Source: Deltaproteobacteria bacterium
GTDB lineage: Bacteria; Desulfobacterota; Syntrophia; Syntrophales; UBA2210
Assembly (NCBI GenBank): GCA_016933965.1
Contig: JAFGTS010000014.1
Location: 43,267-107,266, forward strand
DNA: 64,000 nucleotides
Direction: 5' to 3'
How positions within the stretch are numbered: position 1 is the first letter of the stretch; the number at the start of each line of letters is the position of its first letter. The notes below the pieces were generated by a model. The model had not been told where the DNA came from. It did not search any database and saw nothing but the letters and a program-made list of their open reading frames with translations. Shown one piece after another: positions 28,673 through 36,777 of this stretch. Position numbers and translations under genes: made by a program.

Positions 28673-29685
28673 GAGCGGTTCTTGAAAGTCTCAGAAAGCA
28701 GGCCGATGATGAAATAGACGCCTCGACCGGCAAAGAAGAACTGCTCGCCGTCAAAACACGGTACCTTGGGAGAAAAGGACTTCTCACGGAGGTCCTCCGA
28801 AAGCTGAAGGATGTGGCGCCCGAGGACCGGCCGCTTATCGGGAAACTTTCCAACGACATCAAGGAATCAATTTCCGGAAGGATCGACGAAGCCCTGGAGA
28901 GGCTCGGCTCGCAGGAATCGTCGAAGGTCCTTGAAAGGGAGAAGATCGACGTTACCCTGCCGGGGAGGAGGACCCCGTACGGTACGGTCCATCCGGTAAC
29001 CCGGGTTGAGAAGGAGATCTGCGACATTTTCGCCACCCTTGGTTTTTCAATTGCCGAAGGCCCGGAAGTTGAACTGGATTATTATAATTTTGAAGCCCTG
29101 AACATTCCCCCGGATCACCCCGCCCGGGACATGCACGACACATTTTACATAACGGAGGGCACCGTTCTCCGCACCCATACATCACCCGTCCAGATCAGGA
29201 CCATGGAGCGGCAGCGGCCACCCGTCAGGATCGTTTCTCCCGGGAAGGTGTACCGGCCCGATTCGGATATATCCCATACTCCCATGTTTCACCAAGTGGA
29301 GGGGCTTCTCGTCGACAGAGATGTGACCTTCGGTGACCTCAAGGGAGTGCTGACCTACTTTGTCAGGCAGATGTTCGGAATGGATACGGCGTTGCGGTTT
29401 CGCGCGAGCTTTTTCCCCTTCACGGAGCCGAGCGCGGAAGTCGATATGCAGTGCGTCATCTGCAAGGGTTCGGGATGCCGCGTCTGCGGTCAGAGCGGAT
29501 GGATAGAGATCCTCGGATCAGGTATGGTGGACCCCGAGGTCTTCAAGGTTGTTGGATATGACCCGGAAGAATATACCGGGTTCGCCTTCGGGCTTGGCGT
29601 GGAACGGATCGCCATGCTGAAATATGGAATTTCCGATATTCGAATGTTCTTCGAGAACGATCGAAGGTTTCTGGAACAGTTTTGA
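28669..29685 (+). CDS. pheS: Phenylalanyl-tRNA synthetase alpha subunit
   Basis: The 338-residue class II catalytic subunit has an N-terminal coiled coil (about 1-90) and motifs [48 protein letters not shown] and the motif 3 region [12 protein letters not shown]. It forms an alpha2-beta2 enzyme with PheT. It is translationally coupled to rplT by a 4-nt overlap and followed 110 nt later by pheT. Confidence 0.97.
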   Translation: MRAVLESLRKQADDEIDASTGKEELLAVKTRYLGRKGLLTEVLRKLKDVAPEDRPLIGKLSNDIKESISGRIDEALERLGSQESSKVLEREKIDVTLPGRRTPYGTVHPVTRVEKEICDIFATLGFSIAEGPEVELDYYNFEALNIPPDHPARDMHDTFYITEGTVLRTHTSPVQIRTMERQRPPVRIVSPGKVYRPDSDISHTPMFHQVEGLLVDRDVTFGDLKGVLTYFVRQMFGMDTALRFRASFFPFTEPSAEVDMQCVICKGSGCRVCGQSGWIEILGSGMVDPEVFKVVGYDPEEYTGFAFGLGVERIAMLKYGISDIRMFFENDRRFLEQF

Positions 29686-29795
29686 TAACTTCCTGTAAAG
29701 GCCATGTGCGGCGTTCAGTTCCGTTCTTCTCGCAGTGATGCGCTTACCCCGTTTAGATTCATGAAAACACCAGATCGAAGGAGATCCGGCGGCAT

Positions 29796-32216
29796 ATGTT
29801 AGTCAGTTTACGGTGGTTGAAAGATTACGTTGACATAGAAATGAGCACCAAAGAGCTTGCCGGGAAGCTTACCATGGCGGGACTCGAGGTGGAGTCGATC
29901 GAAGAATCCGGTCCCGGTTTTACCGGTGTGATCGTATCCCGGATCGATTCGGTAAAACCGCACCCCGATTCAAAGAAGCTGTCCCTCTGTGAGGTATGGA
30001 CCGGTACGGAGACGCTTCCGATCGTCTGCGGCGCGCCGAATGTCGCAGAAGGGATGCTGACGCCGCTGGCGACCGTTGGGGCGACCATCCCCGGCGGGTA
30101 CACGATCAAACGATCGCGGATCCGGGGCGAGCTGTCGGAAGGAATGCTCTGTTCCGACGAGGAACTGGGAATCGGAGATGATGCCTCGGGCATCATGGCA
30201 CTGCCCGATACACTGAAACCGGGGGATGATCTGGCGGATGCGCTTGATCTGAAGGATATCACCTTTGATGTGTCCATTACGCCCAATCGCTCCGATTGCC
30301 TCAGCATCCTCGGTATTGCCAGGGAAATAGCGGCCATAACGGGGAAAGCGATGCGATATCCGGACATGACCGTTTCCGAGTCCGGCGAGGATATCCGCGA
30401 TATAACATCCGTGGACATTCTCTCGCCCGACCTGTGTCCCCGATACTCGGCGCGGATCATCAGGAATGTGACGGTCAGGCCCTCTCCCCTGTGGATAAAG
30501 CTGAGACTTGAAGCGGTGGGCCTTCGGGCGATCAATAACGTGGTTGACGTGACGAACTTCATTATGATGGAGATGGGCCAGCCCTTACATGCCTTTGATT
30601 TCCGGTATCTCGAGGAAGGACGGATCGTCGTGCGGGGGGCGGGGGAAGGAGAGGAATTCATTTCCCTTGATGAAAAAACGCGGACCCTGAGGGCCGATAC
30701 ATTGATGATATGCGACGGGGTGAAGCCGGTGGCGGTGGCCGGCATTATGGGCGGTCTCAATTCGGAAGTCACCGATGATACGGAAACCGTCCTGCTTGAA
30801 AGCGCCTATTTCAACCCTGCTTCTATCCGGAGGTCGTCACGGGCTCTCGGCATGAGCACCGACGCGGCGTTCCGCTTCGAGCGGGGCATCGATCCCGAGG
30901 GTGTCATCAAGGCGTCGAACCGGGCCGCCCGGTTGATCGCCGAAACGTCGGGAGGTACCGTCTGCCGTGGTTTCATCGATGCCTATCCCAGGAAAATTGA
31001 ACCCGTGACGGATATCCCCCTGCGGCTGCAGCGCGTGCAGGCGCTTGCCGGGATTACCATAGAGGAGGGCTCGGCGGTTTCCATCCTGAAAAACCTTGAG
31101 ATGAAAGTTGTCCGTGACGGTGCCGGGACCTACCGCGTGACGCCGCCCACCTTCCGGGTCGATATATCCCGGGAGGCCGATCTGATCGAGGAGATCACAA
31201 GGATATACGGCTATGACAAGATACCTGTGACGCTGCCGCGTCAGTCGACGGTATCGGAGATACGGGACAGAAAACGGACCCTGATGGAGACGATCCGCAT
31301 CGTCCTGAACGGAATGGGATACTCGGAAGTGATCAATTACAGCTTTACCAGCCCGATGCTGGCCGACCGGCTGAATCTTCCCGAGAACGACGAAGGCCGG
31401 CGCTATGTGCGCATCAAGAATCCACTCACGGAAGAAACATCGGTGATGAGGACCGTCCTGACCTATGGATTTCTGGAAACGGCGTTCAGGAACGCGAACA
31501 CGGGAACCCAGGATCTCAAGATGTTTGAGATGGGGAAGGTCTTTATCGGTACCGGAGAGGATACCCTGCCCCACGAGCGGGAGCGGTTGGGAGGGTTCAT
31601 CAGCGGGTCGCGTTTTGGTGACCTGTGGCATTTCAATGATGAAGAGTCCGACTTCTACGATTTGAAGGGTGCCGTTGAAAACGTGTTCGATTCCCTGAAA
31701 ATACATGACGTTATCTACCGCTCGGGATGTACCGTGCCGTTTCTTCATCCCGGAAGGTCCTGCGATATTATCGCGGCCGGCCGGCATATCGGCTTTCTGG
31801 GAGAGATACACCCGGACGTTCTCGAGAATATGGATCTGAAGAACCGGGTGGTCATCTTTGAGCTGGAACTGCAGGAACTGCTCGATCTCTTTACGGGCGA
31901 TATACAGTATCAGGAAATTCCACGTTACCCGGCTTCTTCCCGGGACGTGGCCTTCGTGGTCGATTCGGCCCTTGAAGCGGAGCGGATAATTGATCTCGCC
32001 CGGGGAAAACAGGAGAAACTCCTTGAAAACGTTTGTGTTTTCGATGTATATTCCGGAAAAGGGATTCCCGAAGGCATGAAGAGCATTGCCCTGCGTTTCA
32101 CGTACCGTTCGCCGGCCAGGACCCTTACCGACGAAGAAGTAAATGCCTCGCACAAGGATCTGGTGGACGGGATCGTAAAGACAACAGGGGCGAAGATAAG
32201 AGGAATGGAAGTCTGA
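29796..32216 (+). CDS. pheT: Phenylalanyl-tRNA synthetase beta subunit
   Basis: The 806-residue protein shows the usual order: N-terminal domain, EMAP/OB tRNA-binding domain (about 40-150, VCGAPN), B3/B4 editing domain, B5 domain, catalytic-like core and the C-terminal FDX-ACB anticodon domain from about residue 710 (RYPASSRDVAFVVD). It is complete. It supports aminoacylation by PheS and edits Tyr-tRNA-Phe. GGAGATCC lies upstream of the ATG. Confidence 0.97.
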   Translation: MLVSLRWLKDYVDIEMSTKELAGKLTMAGLEVESIEESGPGFTGVIVSRIDSVKPHPDSKKLSLCEVWTGTETLPIVCGAPNVAEGMLTPLATVGATIPGGYTIKRSRIRGELSEGMLCSDEELGIGDDASGIMALPDTLKPGDDLADALDLKDITFDVSITPNRSDCLSILGIAREIAAITGKAMRYPDMTVSESGEDIRDITSVDILSPDLCPRYSARIIRNVTVRPSPLWIKLRLEAVGLRAINNVVDVTNFIMMEMGQPLHAFDFRYLEEGRIVVRGAGEGEEFISLDEKTRTLRADTLMICDGVKPVAVAGIMGGLNSEVTDDTETVLLESAYFNPASIRRSSRALGMSTDAAFRFERGIDPEGVIKASNRAARLIAETSGGTVCRGFIDAYPRKIEPVTDIPLRLQRVQALAGITIEEGSAVSILKNLEMKVVRDGAGTYRVTPPTFRVDISREADLIEEITRIYGYDKIPVTLPRQSTVSEIRDRKRTLMETIRIVLNGMGYSEVINYSFTSPMLADRLNLPENDEGRRYVRIKNPLTEETSVMRTVLTYGFLETAFRNANTGTQDLKMFEMGKVFIGTGEDTLPHERERLGGFISGSRFGDLWHFNDEESDFYDLKGAVENVFDSLKIHDVIYRSGCTVPFLHPGRSCDIIAAGRHIGFLGEIHPDVLENMDLKNRVVIFELELQELLDLFTGDIQYQEIPRYPASSRDVAFVVDSALEAERIIDLARGKQEKLLENVCVFDVYSGKGIPEGMKSIALRFTYRSPARTLTDEEVNASHKDLVDGIVKTTGAKIRGMEV

Positions 32217-32239
32217 AGAATATCAGGAAGAGGTGACTC

Positions 32240-32515
32240 ATGACAAAGTCGGATCTCGTTCAGATCGTTCATGACCAGTTGGGAATTTCCAGGAAGGATT
32301 CCGCGGAACTGGTTGAATCGATTTTCGAGGTTATCAAGGAGAATCTGGTCAAAGGTGAGAGTATAAAAATATCCGGATTCGGGAACCTCCAGGTCAGGGA
32401 CAAAAAGGCGCGAAAGGGCCGGAATCCCCAGACCGGAGAAGAATTGGTGATTCCCGCCAGGAGGGTTTTGACCTTCAAGCCGAGCCAGATCCTCAAGAAT
32501 GCATTGAATGACTGA
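32240..32515 (+). CDS. ihfA: Integration host factor alpha subunit
   Basis: A 91-residue DNA-bending protein of the HU/IHF family, with VKGESIKISGFGNLQVR and the beta-arm RNPQTGEELVIPARRV. The position directly after pheT is the conserved place of ihfA in proteobacteria, which favours IHF-alpha over HU. GAAGAGGTGA precedes the ATG. It shapes the nucleoid and assists recombination and sigma54-type promoters. Confidence 0.93.
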   Translation: MTKSDLVQIVHDQLGISRKDSAELVESIFEVIKENLVKGESIKISGFGNLQVRDKKARKGRNPQTGEELVIPARRVLTFKPSQILKNALND

Positions 32516-32556
32516 GGGACAAATCCTCTGTGTCCGTCTGGAAGGAGCCGGGAACC

Positions 32557-32892
32557 ATGGAAGGTACCATTCCCGACAAGAGTTACTTCCGTATCGGTGA
32601 GGTAAGCAGGATTCTCGGCGTGGAGCCATATGTGGTTCGATACTGGGAATCTGAATTCCGGACGGTAAAACCGCTGAGGACCCGTTCCGATCAACGCCTG
32701 TACCGGAAAAAGGACGTGGAGGAACTTCTGATGATCAGGGACCTCCTCTACGACGAGAAGTTCACCATTGCCGGGGCGAAACAGAGGCTCTCAGACATGA
32801 AGTCTGAATCTGCGGACCTTTCGGATTCCCATTACCGGCTTCTCATGGCGGTAAAAAAGGAATTGATGGCATTGAAAAAGATCATCGGTTGA
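32557..32892 (+). CDS. MerR-family transcriptional regulator
   Basis: The N-terminal winged helix reads YFRIGEVSRILGVEPYVVRYWESEF, the MerR DNA-binding domain, followed by RLYRKKDVEELLMIRDLLYDE and a short C-terminal helix. There are no cysteine clusters for metals. I chose the ATG at 32557 behind AAGGAG; a GTG 27 nt earlier is possible. A MerR gene after ihfA is a conserved arrangement in many deltaproteobacteria, but its targets are unknown. Confidence 0.88.
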   Translation: MEGTIPDKSYFRIGEVSRILGVEPYVVRYWESEFRTVKPLRTRSDQRLYRKKDVEELLMIRDLLYDEKFTIAGAKQRLSDMKSESADLSDSHYRLLMAVKKELMALKKIIG

Positions 32893-32917
32893 CAGGCGCC
32901 CGGCCCGAGAAAACAAA

Positions 32918-32960
32918 AAAACCGGTTAAAGGAGTGTTCTTTTAACCGGTTTTCTTTTTT
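32918..32960 (+). terminator. Rho-independent terminator closing the pheT-ihfA-merR end
   Basis: AAAACCGGTTAAA (32918-32930) pairs with TTTAACCGGTTTT (32941-32953), then CTTTTTT. The A-run before the stem lets it also work for the convergent PxxKW gene. Confidence 0.9.
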
Positions 32961-32990
32961 CACAGGTCTTGTACGATCAATGAAGAATGG

Positions 32991-33272
32991 CTATCTCCCC
33001 GCTTTTCGTTTTGATGCCTTCAGCGGATTGAGTTTCTGCACTTTTTCTTCTTTCGATTTCTTGGCATGCGTGGCCGAGGGGCATATGCCGGTAGCCCATT
33101 TGCCGGCCGGGTCCGGATAAAGCATGCAATATTTGTTTCCTGAAGATTCGAGTATTCTACCGCAGCCTTCACATTTTTCGATGATAGTGTGACAGCTTCC
33201 ACCATTAAAGGTGCAGCCTTTCTTGCTCATGAACACACATTCCGTTCCTGCCTTTACGGTCTGACAAACCAT
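32991..33272 (-). CDS. PxxKW-family cysteine-rich protein
   Basis: A 93-residue protein with nine cysteines in metal-binding-like pairs (CTFNGGSC, CEGCGRI, YCMLYPDPAGKWATGIC); PAGKW is the motif that names the family. Its lysine-rich tail runs KKSKEEKVQKLNPLK. The family is largely confined to anaerobic deltaproteobacteria and has no established function; zinc or iron-sulfur binding is likely. I start at the second ATG (33272), 10 nt after GGGGG, rather than the one at 33281. A hairpin with a T-run lies upstream in the leader. Confidence 0.85.
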   Translation of the reverse strand: MVCQTVKAGTECVFMSKKGCTFNGGSCHTIIEKCEGCGRILESSGNKYCMLYPDPAGKWATGICPSATHAKKSKEEKVQKLNPLKASKRKAGR

Positions 33273-33308
33273 GGGTATCATTCCCCCTTTCTCTGTGGTA
33301 TGGCACGT

Positions 33309-33340
33309 AAAAAAATCGGGTAGCCTTTTCAGTTACCCGA
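33309..33340 (-). terminator. Terminator-like hairpin in the leader of the PxxKW gene
   Basis: On the minus strand TCGGGTA and TACCCGA form a 7-bp stem with an 11-nt loop, directly followed by seven T. It lies 37 nt before the PxxKW start codon, so it either ends a short upstream transcript or works as an attenuator. Confidence 0.6.
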
Positions 33341-33683
33341 CTTGACCTTCGTGCTTTGTTTGTTCAGCCGGAGCGTGATGACATACCGTGAATGGTCGCC
33401 AACTCACCCGGCTTTTCACTCTGAGCGCCACTGCTGTTCAATGAATATGTCAATGAAGGAACTACAACCGAACAAGGACACTCATCGCCGGACATCGTCG
33501 CTGATTTTCGGGGGCGTCGTAACAGAAAAAAATTACGGTGTCAACAAAAAAATGTTTTTTCAATTACGGTTGACTTAGAATACTAATCATGTTAGCGTAC
33601 CGCGTTCTTGGATTAGCAAGGAAATCAGGATTGTAGAGAGGAAAATCCATGTACCGGCCGCAGGGGGGCGAGGTATAGAAACC
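33341..33683. other. Intergenic region between PxxKW and PTS IID genes
   Basis: I see no convincing gene. An open plus-strand frame at 33342-33578 has no family-like sequence or ribosome binding site. A TTGACT at 33570-33575 with a poor -10 could be a promoter for the PTS genes. The rest shows only an A/T-rich stretch at 33530-33565. Confidence 0.5.
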
Positions 33684-34445
33684 GTGGAAAGGTGGGGGGA
33701 AAGACGACCTGGAACGTGGTCCCTGGTGCGGGTTTTTTTCCGTTCTCTTTTGATCCAGGCGTCGTTGAACTATTCGAAGATGCAGAACCTGGGTTTTGTC
33801 TTTGCTCTGATCCCTCTGGTGAAAGGGATAGATGAAAAAAAGAGACAGTCTGACATATTGAAACGCCACATACGGTTTTTCAATTCGCATCCTTATTTTT
33901 CCGCACCCATTCTTGGCACTGTCGCACGGCTCGAGTACGATGCATCGGACGATGAGCAGCGGCGGCGTGTGGACGGGCTGAAAGAGGCCCTCATGGCCCC
34001 CTATGCGGCGCTGGGTGATCCCTTCTTCTGGGGTGCGTGGAAACCTTTTTCCGCCTTTGTGGGGGTGATGGCGGCTCTGGGCGGCATTGCGGCCGCCCCG
34101 CTGCTCATGGTCGGCCTCTACAATGCGGTTCATCTTCCTTTCAGGGGTTGGGCGTTTGTCGAGGGATGTCGTGACGGCCGGGGTGCGTTGAACTTTATCG
34201 GTTCCCTCAAGTTGCCGGAGCGGACCAGCCAGATCAAATTGATGTCGGCCGTGGTTCTTTCCATGATCGCGGCCCTGGCGATCCCCCTTGCTCATCCAGC
34301 GTCCGGTGGCGTGGCTCAGATACTCCTGATGACGGGAATACTCGGGACCGTCCTTGCCTGTTACTGGCTGATAAAACGAGGCGTGCCGGTCCTTGCTGTT
34401 CTCTATGGGGTGGCTTTTCTTGTCTGTGTTGTTTCGGTACTGTGA
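33684..34445 (+). CDS. PTS mannose-family IID component (orphan)
   Basis: The 253-residue membrane protein matches the IID subunit of mannose/fructose/sorbose PTS permeases: FFRSLLIQASLNYSKMQNLGFVFALIPLVKG near the N-terminus, HIRFFNSHPYFSAPILG and four to five C-terminal membrane segments. IID normally works with IIC, IIB and IIA proteins in one operon, but here the upstream genes are unrelated and HPr and EI follow. The start is GTG at 33684; a later start is possible. Confidence 0.88.
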   Translation: MERWGERRPGTWSLVRVFFRSLLIQASLNYSKMQNLGFVFALIPLVKGIDEKKRQSDILKRHIRFFNSHPYFSAPILGTVARLEYDASDDEQRRRVDGLKEALMAPYAALGDPFFWGAWKPFSAFVGVMAALGGIAAAPLLMVGLYNAVHLPFRGWAFVEGCRDGRGALNFIGSLKLPERTSQIKLMSAVVLSMIAALAIPLAHPASGGVAQILLMTGILGTVLACYWLIKRGVPVLAVLYGVAFLVCVVSVL

Positions 34446-34530
34446 TGCGGACCGTACGGTTTGAATGTTGGATGGAACAGTGAAACGGGGCTGGTTGTTC
34501 GATCACGCCGGCCGTTTCCTGCCTGAGTAT

Positions 34531-34800
34531 ATGAGAAAAGAAGAGAATTTTACACTGAAGAATGAGCTTGGGCTGCATGCCCGTGTCGCTGCCATGCTGG
34601 TGAACGTATCAAGTAAATATGACGCCAGGATATCTTTCGAAAAAGACGGGATTGAGGTTGACGGAACCAGTATTCTTGATATTCTTACCCTTGCCTGTCC
34701 CAAGGGAAGCAACATCACCATCAGGGCCGAGGGTACCGATGCGGACCGGGCCATGAAGGAATTTGCCAGGCTGATAGAGAACAAGTTCGGTGAAGACTGA
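34531..34800 (+). CDS. ptsH: HPr phosphocarrier protein with Val after the HAR motif
   Basis: HPr passes phosphate from EI to EIIA proteins. The active His is in LGLHARVAAML and the regulatory Ser lies in GTSILDILTLA. The usual GLHARPA proline is replaced by valine, which may alter the active-site helix. The ATG at 34531 gives the standard length (89 residues); an in-frame ATG at 34465 would add 22 residues. It sits between IID and EI, so the three probably form one operon. Confidence 0.88.
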   Translation: MRKEENFTLKNELGLHARVAAMLVNVSSKYDARISFEKDGIEVDGTSILDILTLACPKGSNITIRAEGTDADRAMKEFARLIENKFGED

Positions 34801-34941
34801 CGACTTCGTAAGGGTTCATTTTTGCCGCTTTACGAATTTAACGAGGGTGTCAGGATTGATCCATGATGCGGGCTTTTTGAGAATCCGTCGCATCTGTCAG
34901 AGGTTTAGAGATTTGTGAATTTGCAGCGAGGACATCGGTAA

Positions 34942-36738
34942 TTGGATCAGGAAAAGATAAAGAAAACAGTTCTTCTCAGGGGCATCGGTGTGTCTCCCGG
35001 CATTGTGAGCGGAAAGGCATATGTCCTGGACCGCAGGGACGTTAAGGCACTGCACTACAATCTTTATGGCAAGGACGTGATCGAACGAGAGGTTGAACGG
35101 TTCCGTAAGGCCCTGGACGAATCGGAAAAGGAGCTTCTGAACATCAAGGAACGTCTCGGAGAGGGCGAGGAGATCGGTCCGCTCTTTATTGATGTACAGA
35201 TCATGATCCTCAGGGATGAGAAGTTCGTCGGCAGCACGGTGCGGAACATCAGAAGCCGGAGCATCAATGCGGAATGGGCGTTGAGCCTCAGCGTGTCCCG
35301 CTATCGTGAGATGTTCGAAAAGATCGAGGACGCCTACCTGAAAGGCCGCATCAAGGATATTGAAGACGTGGCCCAGATCGTATTCAGGAACCTTTCCGGT
35401 GACACTCATGAAAGCATAGTGGACATCCCGGACAGGGTCATTCTGATAGCCCACGACCTCTCGCCCGCTGACACGGTTCAGATGAAAACCGAAAAGATAC
35501 TTGCCTTTGCCACCGATGTGGGAAGCAAGACCTCGCATACGGCGATCATTGCCCGGGCCATAGAGATCCCCGCCACCGTCGGGCTCAAGAACGTCTCGGA
35601 GGTGGTCAAAACCAACGACATCGTGATCATTGACGGTACCTGGGGTACCGTTATCGTAAACCCGGATCCGGAGCTGATCAAACGGTACGAAGAGAAGAGG
35701 CGGCATTACCATATCATGGAGGAGGACCTCAATAAGGAGGCACCCCTTCCCTCCGTTACGAAAGACGGGCACCGCATCGGTATCGGGGCGAACATAGAGT
35801 TCAGCGATGAGGCCGTTTCCGCCGTATCTCACGGAGCCAACGGCGTCGGTCTCTTCAGGACGGAATTCATCTATATCAACAAGGAGCAGTTGCCCACGGA
35901 AGAGGAGCACTACTATCACTACCAGCGGGTCATAGAGACGGAAGGTATCAAGTGGGCGACGATCCGGACCTTTGATCTGGGGGGGGACAAGTTCATTTCA
36001 GATCCCCGTCTGGCCGAGGAAATGAACCCGGCAATGGGGCTGCGCGCCGTTCGTTACTGTCTTCGTGAGATTGATCTTTTCAAGGTGCAGATTCGGGCCA
36101 TTCTCAGGGCGAGCGTACTGGGGAATACAGGCATACTGATTCCCATGATATCCGGTGTGGAGGAGATACGGCACGTCAAAGAGATCATCGCCGAGGTAAA
36201 GGACGAACTGAAAAAAGAGGGGAAGCCCTATGGCGAAGGGATCAAACTGGGAATCATGATAGAGGTCCCCTCGGCGGTGGTGATCGCCGATCTCCTGGCC
36301 AGGGAGGTCGATTTCTTCAGCATCGGGACGAACGACCTCATTCAATACTCCCTTGCCATCGACCGGGTGAACGAACGGGTGGACTATCTTTATAAACCAT
36401 GCCATCCCGCTATTCTGCGCCTGATAAAGCAGGTGGTGGAGGCGGGACATCGCGCGGGGATCAAGGTTGCGATGTGCGGTGAAATGGCCGGTGATCCTCT
36501 GTATGCCCTGGTGCTCATGGGACTGGGCCTCGATGGTCTGAGCATGACGCCGCTGGCGATACCTCGGATAAAGAAAATAATGCGGGAATCCACTTACAGT
36601 GAATCAACCGAGTTGATTCAAAATATCCTGGGATTCATGGAGGCCCATGAAGTTGAAGAATACGTTCGGGATTACATGACGGAGCGTTTCCCCGAGCTGT
36701 GTCCCGTGAATTACGAGGGTCTGAATGAACGGATATAA
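34942..36738 (+). CDS. ptsI: PTS enzyme I
   Basis: EI autophosphorylates with phosphoenolpyruvate and phosphorylates HPr. The 598-residue protein has the N-domain, the His motif GSKTSHTAIIARAIEIPATVGL, and the C-terminal PEP-binding barrel with GLFRTEFIY and FFSIGTNDLIQYSLAIDR. A TTG start directly after an in-frame stop is the only early start, with GAGG 10 nt upstream. The IID-HPr-EI set without visible sugar-specific IIC suggests a mainly regulatory PTS. Confidence 0.95.
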   Translation: MDQEKIKKTVLLRGIGVSPGIVSGKAYVLDRRDVKALHYNLYGKDVIEREVERFRKALDESEKELLNIKERLGEGEEIGPLFIDVQIMILRDEKFVGSTVRNIRSRSINAEWALSLSVSRYREMFEKIEDAYLKGRIKDIEDVAQIVFRNLSGDTHESIVDIPDRVILIAHDLSPADTVQMKTEKILAFATDVGSKTSHTAIIARAIEIPATVGLKNVSEVVKTNDIVIIDGTWGTVIVNPDPELIKRYEEKRRHYHIMEEDLNKEAPLPSVTKDGHRIGIGANIEFSDEAVSAVSHGANGVGLFRTEFIYINKEQLPTEEEHYYHYQRVIETEGIKWATIRTFDLGGDKFISDPRLAEEMNPAMGLRAVRYCLREIDLFKVQIRAILRASVLGNTGILIPMISGVEEIRHVKEIIAEVKDELKKEGKPYGEGIKLGIMIEVPSAVVIADLLAREVDFFSIGTNDLIQYSLAIDRVNERVDYLYKPCHPAILRLIKQVVEAGHRAGIKVAMCGEMAGDPLYALVLMGLGLDGLSMTPLAIPRIKKIMRESTYSESTELIQNILGFMEAHEVEEYVRDYMTERFPELCPVNYEGLNERI

Positions 36739-36777
36739 CGGATGTGCTGGGTCAGAAACCCTGGAAGAGCTTACATT

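Noticed and set aside
30837..32153. A 438-codon minus-strand open frame opposite pheT
   Set aside because: It lies opposite a complete pheT and has no recognisable domain.
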